This document shows positions 1-7,000 of a DNA stretch of 8,194 nucleotides, piece by piece (position 1 is the first letter of the stretch; every line of letters begins with the position of its first letter). Made by a program: the position numbers and the translations under genes. The notes beneath the pieces are model-generated. The model searched no databases. It was not told the origin of the DNA and was given only the letters and a program-made list of their open reading frames with translations. Source of the DNA: Bacteroidota bacterium (GTDB lineage Bacteria; Bacteroidota; Ignavibacteria; SZUA-365). Location of the stretch: positions 1 to 8,194 of the forward strand of contig JAGTUZ010000131.1 in assembly GCA_018224415.1 (NCBI GenBank), read 5' to 3'.

Positions 1-1083
1 CCCATGCTGCTGCAGGCGCCGGGTCATGACGCCATTGCCACCACCTCCCCGCTGCCGGGACACCTGCACGCCACCCTTCGTCCCTCAGGCAGCCGGAAGA
101 GCATCCGCATTGAAGCGGAGGAACGCGCGGATCACAACCGGTCGTCCGAAACTGACGCCATCCGCTTGCGGCTGCTTCCCGGTGATCCGCTGCTCGGCAT
201 CGGAGAACCCTGGCTGCGGCGCGCGAATGAAGAGCCGCCGGAACAGGTCCGCGCCGCGCTGCTTGAATGGTCGCCGCTCCTGCGCGAGGGCGCGCGTGCA
301 ATGGAAGCGCGCGGGCAGCATGCGTTCACGGAATGGGACGGCAACATCGGTCCCGGCATGCTGACCGGCGACACCTCCGTATATCCGGACAAGGCGCTCC
401 GATGTTTTGATCGTTGTCCCTACGCATTTTTCCTGGAATACCTCCTCGATGCGCGCGAGCCCGCGCCGTGGAAGGATCCGCAGGGTCCCGCCACGACCGA
501 CACGGACACTCGCCTGTCCGAGTCGGAACGCGCACGGCTGCAAGAGTCGCTGCAGACGGCGCTGGAAGAAGGCGCCTTCCCGCATGCGGTGCAGGAACAA
601 TGTGGGAGTTGCCATTTCCGCAACATCTGCCTGGGAACGGCCACAGCAGACGTGCACGAAATCGCCGCCCTGCGCGACGCGATGCGGATTCTTACCGACC
701 CGGAGAATCCGCTGTACGTCGTGGCCTTCCTGCGCGGACCCCTCTGTGGCGCCGATGACCGCGCCCTGCTGGCCTACCGGCGGGCGGGCGGACTCTTCGC
801 CTTCAACGCGCGCGCCTTCGATGGCACGGATGCGCGCATCGCAGACGGCCTGCAGTACATCAAGGACACCGTCCGCCTCGTGCGCTCCAATCCCCCGGGC
901 ATGGTCGTCGCAAGCATGATCGACCGCCTGGCTCTGCACGCGGCCATCGCCTGCGGACCCCGCGGCTGGGAGGGCGCCGCGATGCTGCAGGATCTGCTTG
1001 AACACGTACTCACGCTATCGGTTGCGGGACTCTCGATTCCCGACATCGTCGAAGGACTCGAACAGATCGAAACCCACAGCTAA
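1..1083 (+). CDS. Partial AddB-like / UvrD-AddA-like chimeric protein lacking the nuclease core (possible decayed gene)
   Basis: The frame is open from the first base, so the 5' end is outside the window; an ATG at position 4 could also start it, but no ribosome binding site is visible. Numbered from that ATG: FTEWDGNIG (108-116) followed by RCFDRCPYAFFLEYLL (133-148) matches the entry to the C-terminal PD-(D/E)XK nuclease domain of AddB-type proteins. C138 with C200-x2-C203-x5-C209 has the spacing of the AddB iron-sulfur staple. In AddB the catalytic core lies between these cysteines and spans a few hundred residues; here only 62 separate C138 from C200, and no DRxD or DxK-type motif is seen. 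Residues about 216-355 (LRDAMRILTDPENPL, then an LRGPLCGADDRALLAY segment) resemble the 2B-like accessory region of UvrD/AddA helicases, ending just before the expected VHKAKGLE motif. I infer an in-frame deletion fusion of adjacent addB and addA, or an assembly chimera. It is unlikely to be an active nuclease or helicase. It converges on the lipoprotein gene at 1174. Confidence 0.6.
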   Translation, partial: PMLLQAPGHDAIATTSPLPGHLHATLRPSGSRKSIRIEAEERADHNRSSETDAIRLRLLPGDPLLGIGEPWLRRANEEPPEQVRAALLEWSPLLREGARAMEARGQHAFTEWDGNIGPGMLTGDTSVYPDKALRCFDRCPYAFFLEYLLDAREPAPWKDPQGPATTDTDTRLSESERARLQESLQTALEEGAFPHAVQEQCGSCHFRNICLGTATADVHEIAALRDAMRILTDPENPLYVVAFLRGPLCGADDRALLAYRRAGGLFAFNARAFDGTDARIADGLQYIKDTVRLVRSNPPGMVVASMIDRLALHAAIACGPRGWEGAAMLQDLLEHVLTLSVAGLSIPDIVEGLEQIETHS

Positions 1084-1173
1084 AAAATCACAGCAGCGGC
1101 CTGCCGGACGCAGAAAATGATACCCGTATCGGCCGCGACGCGAAACGAATGGAAACGTGCATGCCGCCGGTTG
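1084..1173. other. Short convergent intergenic gap
   Basis: This stretch lies between two convergent stop codons. It contains a small dyad, GATAC-CC-GTATC (1119-1130), but no GC-rich stem followed by a T run on either strand. I see no convincing intrinsic terminator or gene here. Confidence 0.5.
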
Positions 1174-1872
1174 TCAGAAACTGGGTTTCGCGTTTGTGCC
1201 GAATTCGATCAGTTCGGTGACGGCGTCGTTGTCCAACGATACGGAGCGGACCACACCGTTCAGAGGCACGCTCGGATGGGCGAAGGCTTCTGATTCATAG
1301 TCACCAAAAAATGTCTCGACCTTGCTTTTGGCCTTGGTGCAGCCGTTAAACGTGCCGGCGGGGACGCGCACGCTCGCGGTGCCGTGTTGATCGTTGTAAT
1401 TGATGGCGATGCCGGTGAGGGCCTTGGAATACGAGCCCTTGACGAGGGAGAGCGTCGGTCCGTCGATGGTCTGCACCTTTCCGTCGCTGTCACGCATCTT
1501 GATCCACTTGATGTCCAGATCGTCGGGATTCATGGATTCCTGCACCTTCTCCATGCCGACAACCGCCATCTGCATCATGGTCTCGCCGCTCGGCGTCAGG
1601 CTGCTGGTTTCCATGATCCAGGCGTCGCCGTCGCGTCCGACAAGCGCCGTGCGGACCACCATATGGTCATCCCCATCGGTGTGACCGTGCACGACGTACT
1701 GGCCCACGGCATACGGCATGGGCTTCGTGAACGCCGTCGTGGCGTCATAATTGGCCGAAGATGACTTGCCGAACCATTCGGCGACGCGGCGCTGCATGGC
1801 CGGATCGACCGACGCCGCGCAGGCGCTCAACAACAGAAGAGCAGCCAGGGCGAGGGCATGAGAATAACGCAT
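1174..1872 (-). CDS. Hypothetical lipoprotein, 232 aa
   Basis: The start is the ATG at 1872: an AGGAGG (complement of 1878-1883) sits 5 nt upstream, while the possible GTG at 1878 overlaps that ribosome binding site and is rejected. The N-terminus MRYSHALALAALLLLSAC is a type II signal peptide with lipobox LSA-C, so the mature protein should begin at lipidated C18. The residues after the cysteine (AASVDP) lack the acidic run of a Bacteroidota surface-export signal, so a periplasm-facing membrane anchor is the simpler guess. The body alternates hydrophobic and polar residues, suggesting beta strands, and includes VPAGTFNGC (170-178) and VPLNGVVRSV (202-211). This pattern recalls poorly characterised lipoproteins whose segments read VPAGTFxC followed by a VPL-G-V strand. 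No catalytic motif is visible and the function is unknown. It diverges from the secreted-protein gene at 2257, across the repeat-rich intergenic region. Confidence 0.85.
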   Translation of the reverse strand: MRYSHALALAALLLLSACAASVDPAMQRRVAEWFGKSSSANYDATTAFTKPMPYAVGQYVVHGHTDGDDHMVVRTALVGRDGDAWIMETSSLTPSGETMMQMAVVGMEKVQESMNPDDLDIKWIKMRDSDGKVQTIDGPTLSLVKGSYSKALTGIAINYNDQHGTASVRVPAGTFNGCTKAKSKVETFFGDYESEAFAHPSVPLNGVVRSVSLDNDAVTELIEFGTNAKPSF

Positions 1873-1942
1873 AAACACCTCCTATGTTTTCTATTATTCG
1901 ATACGCACGGGATCACGGTTGCGGCGTGTATCTCCGGGCTTC

Positions 1943-1962
1943 ATCGATTGTGTGAAATCGAT
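1943..1962. promoter_or_regulatory. Perfect inverted repeat, candidate operator
   Basis: ATCGATT (1943-1949) and AATCGAT (1956-1962) are perfect 7-bp arms around a 6-nt spacer, a 20-bp dyad about 70 bp upstream of the lipoprotein ATG. Size and symmetry fit a binding site for a dimeric helix-turn-helix regulator in the promoter zone of the minus-strand gene. This is an inference from symmetry alone: no regulator gene is present in the window, and AT-rich dyads of this size can occur by chance. Confidence 0.35.
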
Positions 1963-2007
1963 ACAATTTGGAAAGTCCGGAAAAGAAAAGCAACCCCGCG
2001 CGGCGAA

Positions 2008-2107
2008 TTCCTCCCACGGCAGGTCGGTTCCTCCCACGGCAGGTCGGTTCCTCCCACGGCAGGTCGGTTCCTCCCACGGCAGGTCGGTTCCTCCCACGGC
2101 AGGTCGG
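2008..2107. repeat. Five exact tandem copies of a 20-nt unit
   Basis: The unit TTCCTCCCACGGCAGGTCGG is repeated head to tail without a single mismatch at 2008-2027, 2028-2047, 2048-2067, 2068-2087 and 2088-2107. There are no spacers, so it is not a CRISPR array. Exact identity of all copies implies recent expansion by slippage or unequal crossing over, or active homogenisation. Because 20 is not a multiple of 3, read-through would cycle through all frames, and none of them contains a stop. On the minus strand each unit presents GGGAGGAA, a Shine-Dalgarno-like string. No function can be assigned. Confidence 0.95.
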
Positions 2108-2120
2108 GACGCCGGGATCG

Positions 2121-2200
2121 GAATGACAGATGTCAGATGACAGATATCAGAAATCTGCCATTTGTCATTTGTCATTTGCCATTTGTCATTTGTCATTTGA
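2121..2200. repeat. Inverted array of 7-nt repeats forming a long imperfect hairpin
   Basis: Four heptamers of the type ATGACAG (2123-2150; second copy ATGTCAG, fourth ATATCAG) are followed by AAATCTGC and then six heptamers of the type CATTTGT (2159-2200). The two halves are inverted relatives: read on one strand they are TGACAGA-type and TGACAAA-type repeats. Folding about the AA at 2152-2153 pairs 2121-2151 with 2154-2184. Of 31 positions I count 23 Watson-Crick pairs, 4 G-U pairs and 4 mismatches. The remaining right-hand heptamers (2185-2200) are unpaired. The hairpin lies about 60 nt upstream of the ribosome binding site of the gene at 2257 and could be in its leader. It could equally be a dispersed hairpin repeat or MITE-like remnant; no target-site duplication was recognised. 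Confidence 0.8.
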
Positions 2201-2256
2201 ACAACCACCCCAAATATCCGATATTCCTGCATTCCCCTACTGAAGGAGAGTCGACC

Positions 2257-3210
2257 GTGAGAGTGTTTCTGTTCCTGTTTGTATTCTGTTGCGCGGCGCC
2301 GTTGGCGGCGCAGGACGACAACCTCGTGTTTTATCCGCCCGACACCAGCGCCGCGCTGCATGGCTACACGCCGCTGCGGCTGTTCCCGTTGCCACCGGAC
2401 GTCGAGTGGCCGGGGGCGGGATACACCGACCGCGGACTGTTTGCCCTGCACGCCTGGGCGGTGCCGAAGACGGGACCGACCGAGGACCGCGCCAACGAGG
2501 CCGTGCTGATCGGCTACAACCCGATGGGACGTCTGCAGCCGATGCAGCCGGGCTTCTGGTGGCAATACGAATGGAGCTACGGCCAGAAGGGCACGGCGCT
2601 GTTCGAACTCAATCTCGACGTGCGCGACTCGGCCATGCTCGGCAAGCGACCCGGCCTTCGAAGGATCAGTTACAAGATCAACCGCAAGACGGGACAAGGC
2701 GTGTCGGCGGACTTCTCCTTTCAGAACGTCAGCTTCGTCGAAGGCGGCACGAGCGCGGGCGACAAGCTGCCGGAGAACTACCTGCAGATCAACACGCGGT
2801 CGAACCGCCTGCGTGCCAACCTGCGCGCGGATTTCCGCAAGCTCGTGCAGCAGGCCGTGTTCGCAAGCAGTTCGGCCGACGCGCGTCTCTTCCTCCCCTG
2901 CGAACGCGGCAACGTGTTCAACGGACGCCTCATCCCCATCTTCGGTGCGGTGTCGGACAGCACCGACGTCATTCTCAACGCCATGGAGATCGGCGCGTTC
3001 TACACCATCAAGATCCGCAACGAACGCGAGTACCCCGTGCGCCTCACCTGGCAGGCGACGCATGGACGTCGGCTGTACTGGGACCTGCTGCGTCCCCTCC
3101 CCGAAGCCCTCGAACAGGGCGCCACGCTGGTCGTCGAGATCTGGGTCGACGAGAATTCCCACTGCTTCGGTCGCCTGCACGGGGTGTTCCGGGAGGAGGA
3201 TGCGCGGTAG
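2257..3210 (+). CDS. Sec-exported protein of unknown function, 317 aa
   Basis: The start is placed at the GTG at 2257, 6 nt after AAGGAGAG (2243-2250), because the next residues, MRVFLFLFVFCCAAPLAAQ, form a typical type I signal peptide with likely cleavage after ALAAQ-like residues near position 19. A second in-frame GTG at 2263 is a less well spaced alternative. The mature part (about 298 residues) has aromatic-rich stretches such as PGFWWQYEWSYGQ (98-110), several predicted beta strands, a basic helical segment (NRLRANLRADFRKLVQQAV, 183-201) and two cysteines (C215, C303) that could form a disulfide. There is no T9SS sorting domain, lipobox or transmembrane helix after the signal peptide, so it is probably periplasmic or released. 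I do not recognise the family. The gene stands alone between the repeat block and a strong terminator. Confidence 0.85.
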   Translation: MRVFLFLFVFCCAAPLAAQDDNLVFYPPDTSAALHGYTPLRLFPLPPDVEWPGAGYTDRGLFALHAWAVPKTGPTEDRANEAVLIGYNPMGRLQPMQPGFWWQYEWSYGQKGTALFELNLDVRDSAMLGKRPGLRRISYKINRKTGQGVSADFSFQNVSFVEGGTSAGDKLPENYLQINTRSNRLRANLRADFRKLVQQAVFASSSADARLFLPCERGNVFNGRLIPIFGAVSDSTDVILNAMEIGAFYTIKIRNEREYPVRLTWQATHGRRLYWDLLRPLPEALEQGATLVVEIWVDENSHCFGRLHGVFREEDAR

Positions 3211-3241
3211 CGTTGGGACGGGCACGGAGCCCTGAATTGAA

Positions 3242-3269
3242 AAACGGGTTCGCCATCGCGAACCCGTTT
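3242..3269. terminator. Bidirectional intrinsic terminator between convergent genes
   Basis: AAACGGGTTCGC (3242-3253) and GCGAACCCGTTT (3258-3269) form a perfect 12-bp stem with a 4-nt loop, CATC. On the plus strand the stem is followed by TTTATTT-like sequence; on the minus strand it runs into TTTTTC. It lies 31 bp past the stop of the plus-strand gene ending at 3210 and 76 bp past the stop of the minus-strand gene ending at 3346, so it can terminate both. A weaker bulged stem (3300-3324, with GAA in the loop) lies between it and the minus-strand gene. Confidence 0.9.
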
Positions 3270-3345
3270 ATTTCTGCGGCACCTCGGAGCGTTCCCGGCC
3301 CGGTCCGTGCTGAAAGCAGACCGGGGCACCGGCGTTGCGCTCGCT

Positions 3346-3936
3346 CTACTTTGTATAGGAAACCAGTTCCGTCAACACTTCCTCCCCGTCCATGTCGTCG
3401 GTGAAGAGACTGAGGCCGTCCATGGAATGCTCGCGGATGACACCGACGCCATCGGCCAGCCACCAGGTGATCGTTCCGGCACCCTGAACGTCCATCGTGA
3501 CCTTGATGGTCTGCCAGGTCTTGCCATGTACCGTAATGGTCTCGCGCGTGATGACCGAATCGGCGTAGACATGCTTGAACATAGGATAACGCTGCTCCCC
3601 GGGATGGTCGCCGAGGGCGTACACAACGCCAGCGCTGTCAAGCATGCTGAACAGGGGCAGCCAGTTCACCCCCTTGTCCGGAATGGAAATGTGCATCCAA
3701 TGATGCAGGCCCTGGTCGCTCGTTGCCGTGTCGATTTTCGTCTGGATGGTGACAACCTCCCCGAAGGTGTCGGTGAAGGCGTTGGTGGTGTATGTCCACA
3801 CGTGTCCCTTCGCGAAGGGGTAGTAGTCCACGGTCTTCGGGGGATTGACCGGTGAATCCTCCTCGCTGCATGCGACGAGCAGTAGCATCGCGACAAGAGG
3901 AAAAACAAACGGAGCGGTACGAATGAAGCGTCGCAA
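3346..3936 (-). CDS. Probable surface-exposed lipoprotein, 196 aa, TTG start
   Basis: The start codon is TTG at 3936: AGAGGAGGAG lies directly upstream with about 5 nt spacing and the signal peptide begins there. MRRFIRTAPFVFPLVAMLLLVAC is a type II signal peptide with lipobox LVA-C (C23). The residues after the cysteine, SEEDS, match the serine-plus-acidic lipoprotein export signal that directs Bacteroidota lipoproteins to the cell surface. The mature domain starts with YYPFAKGHVWTYTT (38-51) and ends with a WWLADGVGVIREHS segment (158-171). This is the arrangement of uncharacterised Bacteroidota/Chlorobiota proteins with a 'PLxxGnxWxY ... GVGxV' pattern, in which both ends contribute to a beta barrel-like fold. 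Function unknown. It lies downstream of the large VWA/T9SS gene on the same strand, separated by 142 bp with two hairpins, so co-transcription is possible but not shown. Confidence 0.85.
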   Translation of the reverse strand: MRRFIRTAPFVFPLVAMLLLVACSEEDSPVNPPKTVDYYPFAKGHVWTYTTNAFTDTFGEVVTIQTKIDTATSDQGLHHWMHISIPDKGVNWLPLFSMLDSAGVVYALGDHPGEQRYPMFKHVYADSVITRETITVHGKTWQTIKVTMDVQGAGTITWWLADGVGVIREHSMDGLSLFTDDMDGEEVLTELVSYTK

Positions 3937-3976
3937 GGACTCCTCCTCTGATATTGATGAATGTGGTGTGGTCGCA

Positions 3977-4012
3977 ATGCGGCGTCCGCTCAGACGAGGG
4001 CGGACGCCACAT
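3977..4012. other. GC-rich hairpin between the lipoprotein and VWA genes
   Basis: GGCGTCCGC (3981-3989) and GCGGACGCC (4000-4008) form a perfect 9-bp stem. Two further inner pairs (one G-U) and three outer pairs after a mismatch extend it to 3977-4012. No T run follows on either strand, so it is not a classical intrinsic terminator. On the minus strand it would lie about 40 nt upstream of the TTG start at 3936, either in that gene's leader or as a pause/termination element behind the VWA gene. Confidence 0.55.
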
Positions 4013-4032
4013 GCGATCGATTTACGGGAGAA

Positions 4033-4060
4033 ATCTTATAAAGTTTCACCGGAATTGCAA
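4033..4060 (-). promoter_or_regulatory. Weak candidate promoter for the 3346-3936 lipoprotein
   Basis: On the minus strand TTGCAA (complement of 4055-4060) is followed after 16 nt by TAAGAT (complement of 4033-4038), a 4/6 plus 4/6 match to the sigma-70 consensus. This is the only AT-rich stretch in the gap. It does not give a clean Bacteroidota TAnnTTTG box, and the upstream element overlaps the palindrome at 4049-4066, so the call is tentative. Confidence 0.22.
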
Positions 4061-4066
4061 TTCCGG
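4049..4066. terminator. Perfect 18-bp palindrome just past the VWA gene; possible terminator
   Basis: CCGGAATTGCAATTCCGG is a perfect palindrome 12 bp beyond the stop codon of the minus-strand VWA gene. Read as RNA it folds into a 7-bp stem with a TGCA loop. It overlaps a second palindrome, ATTCCGGAAT (4060-4069). The minus-strand sequence after it (TGAAACTTTATAAGATTTC) is T-rich but has no continuous run. Termination is plausible from position; a protein-binding site is the alternative. Confidence 0.45.
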
Positions 4067-4078
4067 AATGGGGGGATA

Positions 4079-7000
4079 TCACCGTTGCACCTCCACAACC
4101 ACGGGCAAGGCCCGTCGCTCGCCGTCGACCTGCAGCGTGAGCATGTAGAGACCGGGCTCGAGGTCTCCGACGTCGAGGCGCGTCGAGAAATTGCGGGAGT
4201 CCCTGGGTCCGGACTGCCGCCGCACTTCCCTGCCGAGCAGGTCGTGCAGGGTGATTTCGCTGGCGGCGGCGGCGCGCAGCGTCACGTCCACCGTGAGCAC
4301 GCCGGAAACCGGATTCGGGTAGAAGCCGAATCCCGCGATCGATCCGTCGTGCGGAGCGGGCGCGTCGTCCCGTGCAGACAATACGGTCACTTCGTAGGGA
4401 TCCGACCAGGCATCGCAGCCGGCGGCGCTGGTCACGCGCACACGGTAGCTGCCCGTCCCCGGCAGTGGCAAGGTCCGCAACGTGTCATCCGGCAGCAGCG
4501 CGCCGTCGCGCTCCCATTGCCAGTGCGCGGCAGCGGGCGCCTCGAGCCGGTCGAGCAGGCGGGAAATCACCGGCGTCTCCGGCCGCGGCCAGACCGCGAC
4601 GGAAACCGTGTCGCTGTGGTCACGCCAGCCTTCGATGGTATTCACCGCGCACCAGTAGGAGCCCGACTGCGTCGCCACGATGCGGCGTGTTTTCCGGCCG
4701 TTGCTCCAGCTGTAGGAGAGATACTCCGCGCCCGCGTCGAGCGTCACAGAGTCTCCCTCACAAAACGATGTCTCGCCGAATACCGACAGGCGCACAGGCG
4801 TGATGAGGCCGCGCATCGCCGGCAGGATGACCTCTCCGCCACAGGCGGTATTAACGGGATTGTCGGCGAGGAAATCCACGACGATGGTCGCGGTATCGCC
4901 ATCGAGCCGGGAATCGGCCCAGACGGACCAGGTCGTCCACGCGTTCATGGCGTTGCCGAGCAGCCGCGGCTGCAGAAGGCGCGCGGTGCTGTCGGCCGAC
5001 GCCAGATGGAAACCTGACGGAAGCCGCACCACGGCGGTGACGTTCGCCGCGGCCGTACGGCCTTCGTTGATCACATTCGCCGATAGCTGGAACGGTGCAG
5101 GAATGTATCGCTTCTGAAGAGAATCGATCGCGATCCCGGACACGGAAACATGGCAGCGCAGCCGCGGCGCGGGCAGGGCCGCAACGGGCAGGATCTGCCC
5201 GCTCACGATCGGAGACGTTCCTTCCGCATCCACGATCACTTCCAGGGGAATCTGCCGACGGACATTGCGGGGCAGCACACGCAGCAGCCAACGTGTTTCG
5301 AGCGAGAAGCCGGGTGCGATGAGGGTGTCGAACGGCAGAACCGCCGGCTTCAACGAGAGCGCATCCACCTCGATGCCGGCGTCGGGCATCACGAGGCGCA
5401 CCTGGCGGATGCGGATGGCCGTCCGCGAAGTGTTTGTCACGGTGTGGGCGATTTCGAAGGGGTTCGGTTCAACGTCATATCCTCCGCCGTTCCGTCCCAG
5501 CGAATCGGGCGTGATCAGAGAGGAAACCCAGTCGGTCGGCACCGGCGGCACGCGAATTTCGCAGCCTGTCGCGATGGTGTCGATGACATGTCCGTTCATG
5601 TCTTCCGCCCCCAGCACGAAGCGTGGCATCGGCCGTTCCTCGAACGGACTGTTCTTCGTCCATCGCACCGTCCATGTCACCACGGGCACGTGATCACCGG
5701 TGTTCCACGGCTGCAGGGTCGACGGTGCGAGGCTGCGAGTCGCCGGCTGCGATGGCGGATCGAGCTCGAGTCCGTCCGGCAGCTCGAGACGCACCGTGGC
5801 GTTGCGCACGGCCGAGACGCCGCGGTTCCACACCAACACGCGGAGATCGAAGGGATTCGGACTGTATTGCAGGATATTCGGGTCGTATGTGAGGGAATCA
5901 GGCGCGGCGCAGCGCGCCTCGAGCCGCAGTCCGTCGAGCGGGGGCACCACGAGCGTGTCTCCACAGGGCGAAGCGGCGAAGACGCCGCGCTGTGACGCGA
6001 CGGCCTCGATGCGATAGCGCCGCTGCTCCTGCGTCAGCGCGAAGACGACATTCCACGACACCGTGCCCATGGCGCCTGTTTGCAGCAGTGGCGGTTGCAA
6101 CCGCTTCTTCAGCATTTCACCGGGCGCGGGCGCCAGTCCCGGCGGCAGCAGCAGCGTCACGTCGACCGAGTCCGAGGCGACGTTGCCGTCGTTGGAGACC
6201 TCGCAGGTGACAGGCACCGGCATGGGCTGATAGGCCTGCGAGCCCGGTGGGGAAACAACGGCCGGAATGGAGAGCGCGCAGTTCAGCTTCGGTGCGAATC
6301 GCCGGATGGTGAATGTGGTCTGTGTGAAATCTCCCCGGAAGCATCCCCCGCGCATGTTGAGGTCACCTCCTTGCACTAATACCGAACGGATCGTCTCCGA
6401 AGGGGTCGGGAGAATGGCACGGAAGCGGAAATCCAGTAGCGGTGCCGGACCGGTGATGCTCCAGTCCCGCGGAATCCGCACGAGGGTTCCGAACAGGCTG
6501 TTGTCGATGAGCTCCACGGTCTGCCCCTGCAGCGGCGAACCCGGCGGGACGCTGACCGAAAGCAGCTGGAGATAGCTCTTGCTGTTCGTGACAATAAAAT
6601 CGAAGGGAGACAATGTCATCGTGGTATCGGCGTCGATGTACATGCGCACAACGGTCTCCTCGTCCGCGATGCAATCGGAGCCGGTCAGGTGAAAGGGAAT
6701 GGTCTGTGTTGTGTTCGGATCGAGCGGAGCGCGATAGGTCCTCACTTTCGCGTCCGAGCCACCGCAGACATCCACCAGCTGCAGCTCGACATGACGCATC
6801 GCGCCGTTGGCGCAGTCCTGCTGATAGCTGATCATACACTCCTGGAATCCCTGGAACATGCTGTAGGCGATTTCGGTGTAGATCGCCGCGATCTGGCTGG
6901 CGTCGGGCGTCTGGTAATACCGCCCCCCGGTGAGCAGTGCGATCTGTTCGAGCTCCGTCGCGTTGATGGACGTCCCGAGCCCCACGGTGTACACGCGGAT

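Larger units (their letters stand above)
1873..2256. other. Divergent intergenic region with composite repeats
   Basis: This 384-bp gap lies between two divergent starts and must carry promoters for both genes, though I cannot name a convincing -35/-10 or Bacteroidota -33/-7 pair. Going from the lipoprotein start outward it holds the ribosome binding site, a perfect 7-bp-arm dyad (1943-1962), a 100-bp tandem array (2008-2107), a 7-nt-repeat hairpin (2121-2200) and the ribosome binding site of the 2257 gene. The reading frame stays open on the plus strand from 1858, but residues before the GTG at 2257 are repeat-encoded and low complexity and precede a proper signal peptide, so this part is not considered coding. 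Confidence 0.7.

Noticed and set aside
407..919. Frameshift hiding the missing nuclease core in another frame of the 1-1083 gene
   Set aside because: The other two plus-strand frames between 400 and 920 give arginine/proline-rich shadow sequence without DRxD or DxK nuclease motifs, so a deletion explains the gap better than a frameshift.
1873..1878. GTG at 1878 as start of the 1174 lipoprotein
   Set aside because: It overlaps the AGGAGG ribosome binding site; the ATG at 1872 is correctly spaced from it.
2008..2200. Possible CRISPR array
   Set aside because: The 20-nt units are contiguous with no spacers, the heptamers are far too short, and no cas gene is present.
2121..2200. Transposon terminal repeats or a complete mobile element
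   Set aside because: No transposase fragment or target-site duplication is visible nearby; the inverted structure is adequately described as a repeat hairpin.
1858..2256. N-terminal extension of the 2257 gene from an ATG at 1858
   Set aside because: That ATG lies inside the divergent lipoprotein gene, the extension is encoded by tandem repeats, and it would bury the signal peptide that starts at 2257.
1894..3225. Long minus-strand open frame antisense to the secreted-protein gene
   Set aside because: It lies opposite a gene with a clear ribosome binding site and signal peptide, its product is low in structure-like pattern, and it runs through the repeat arrays, which are open in every frame. 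GC-rich codon usage produces such shadows.
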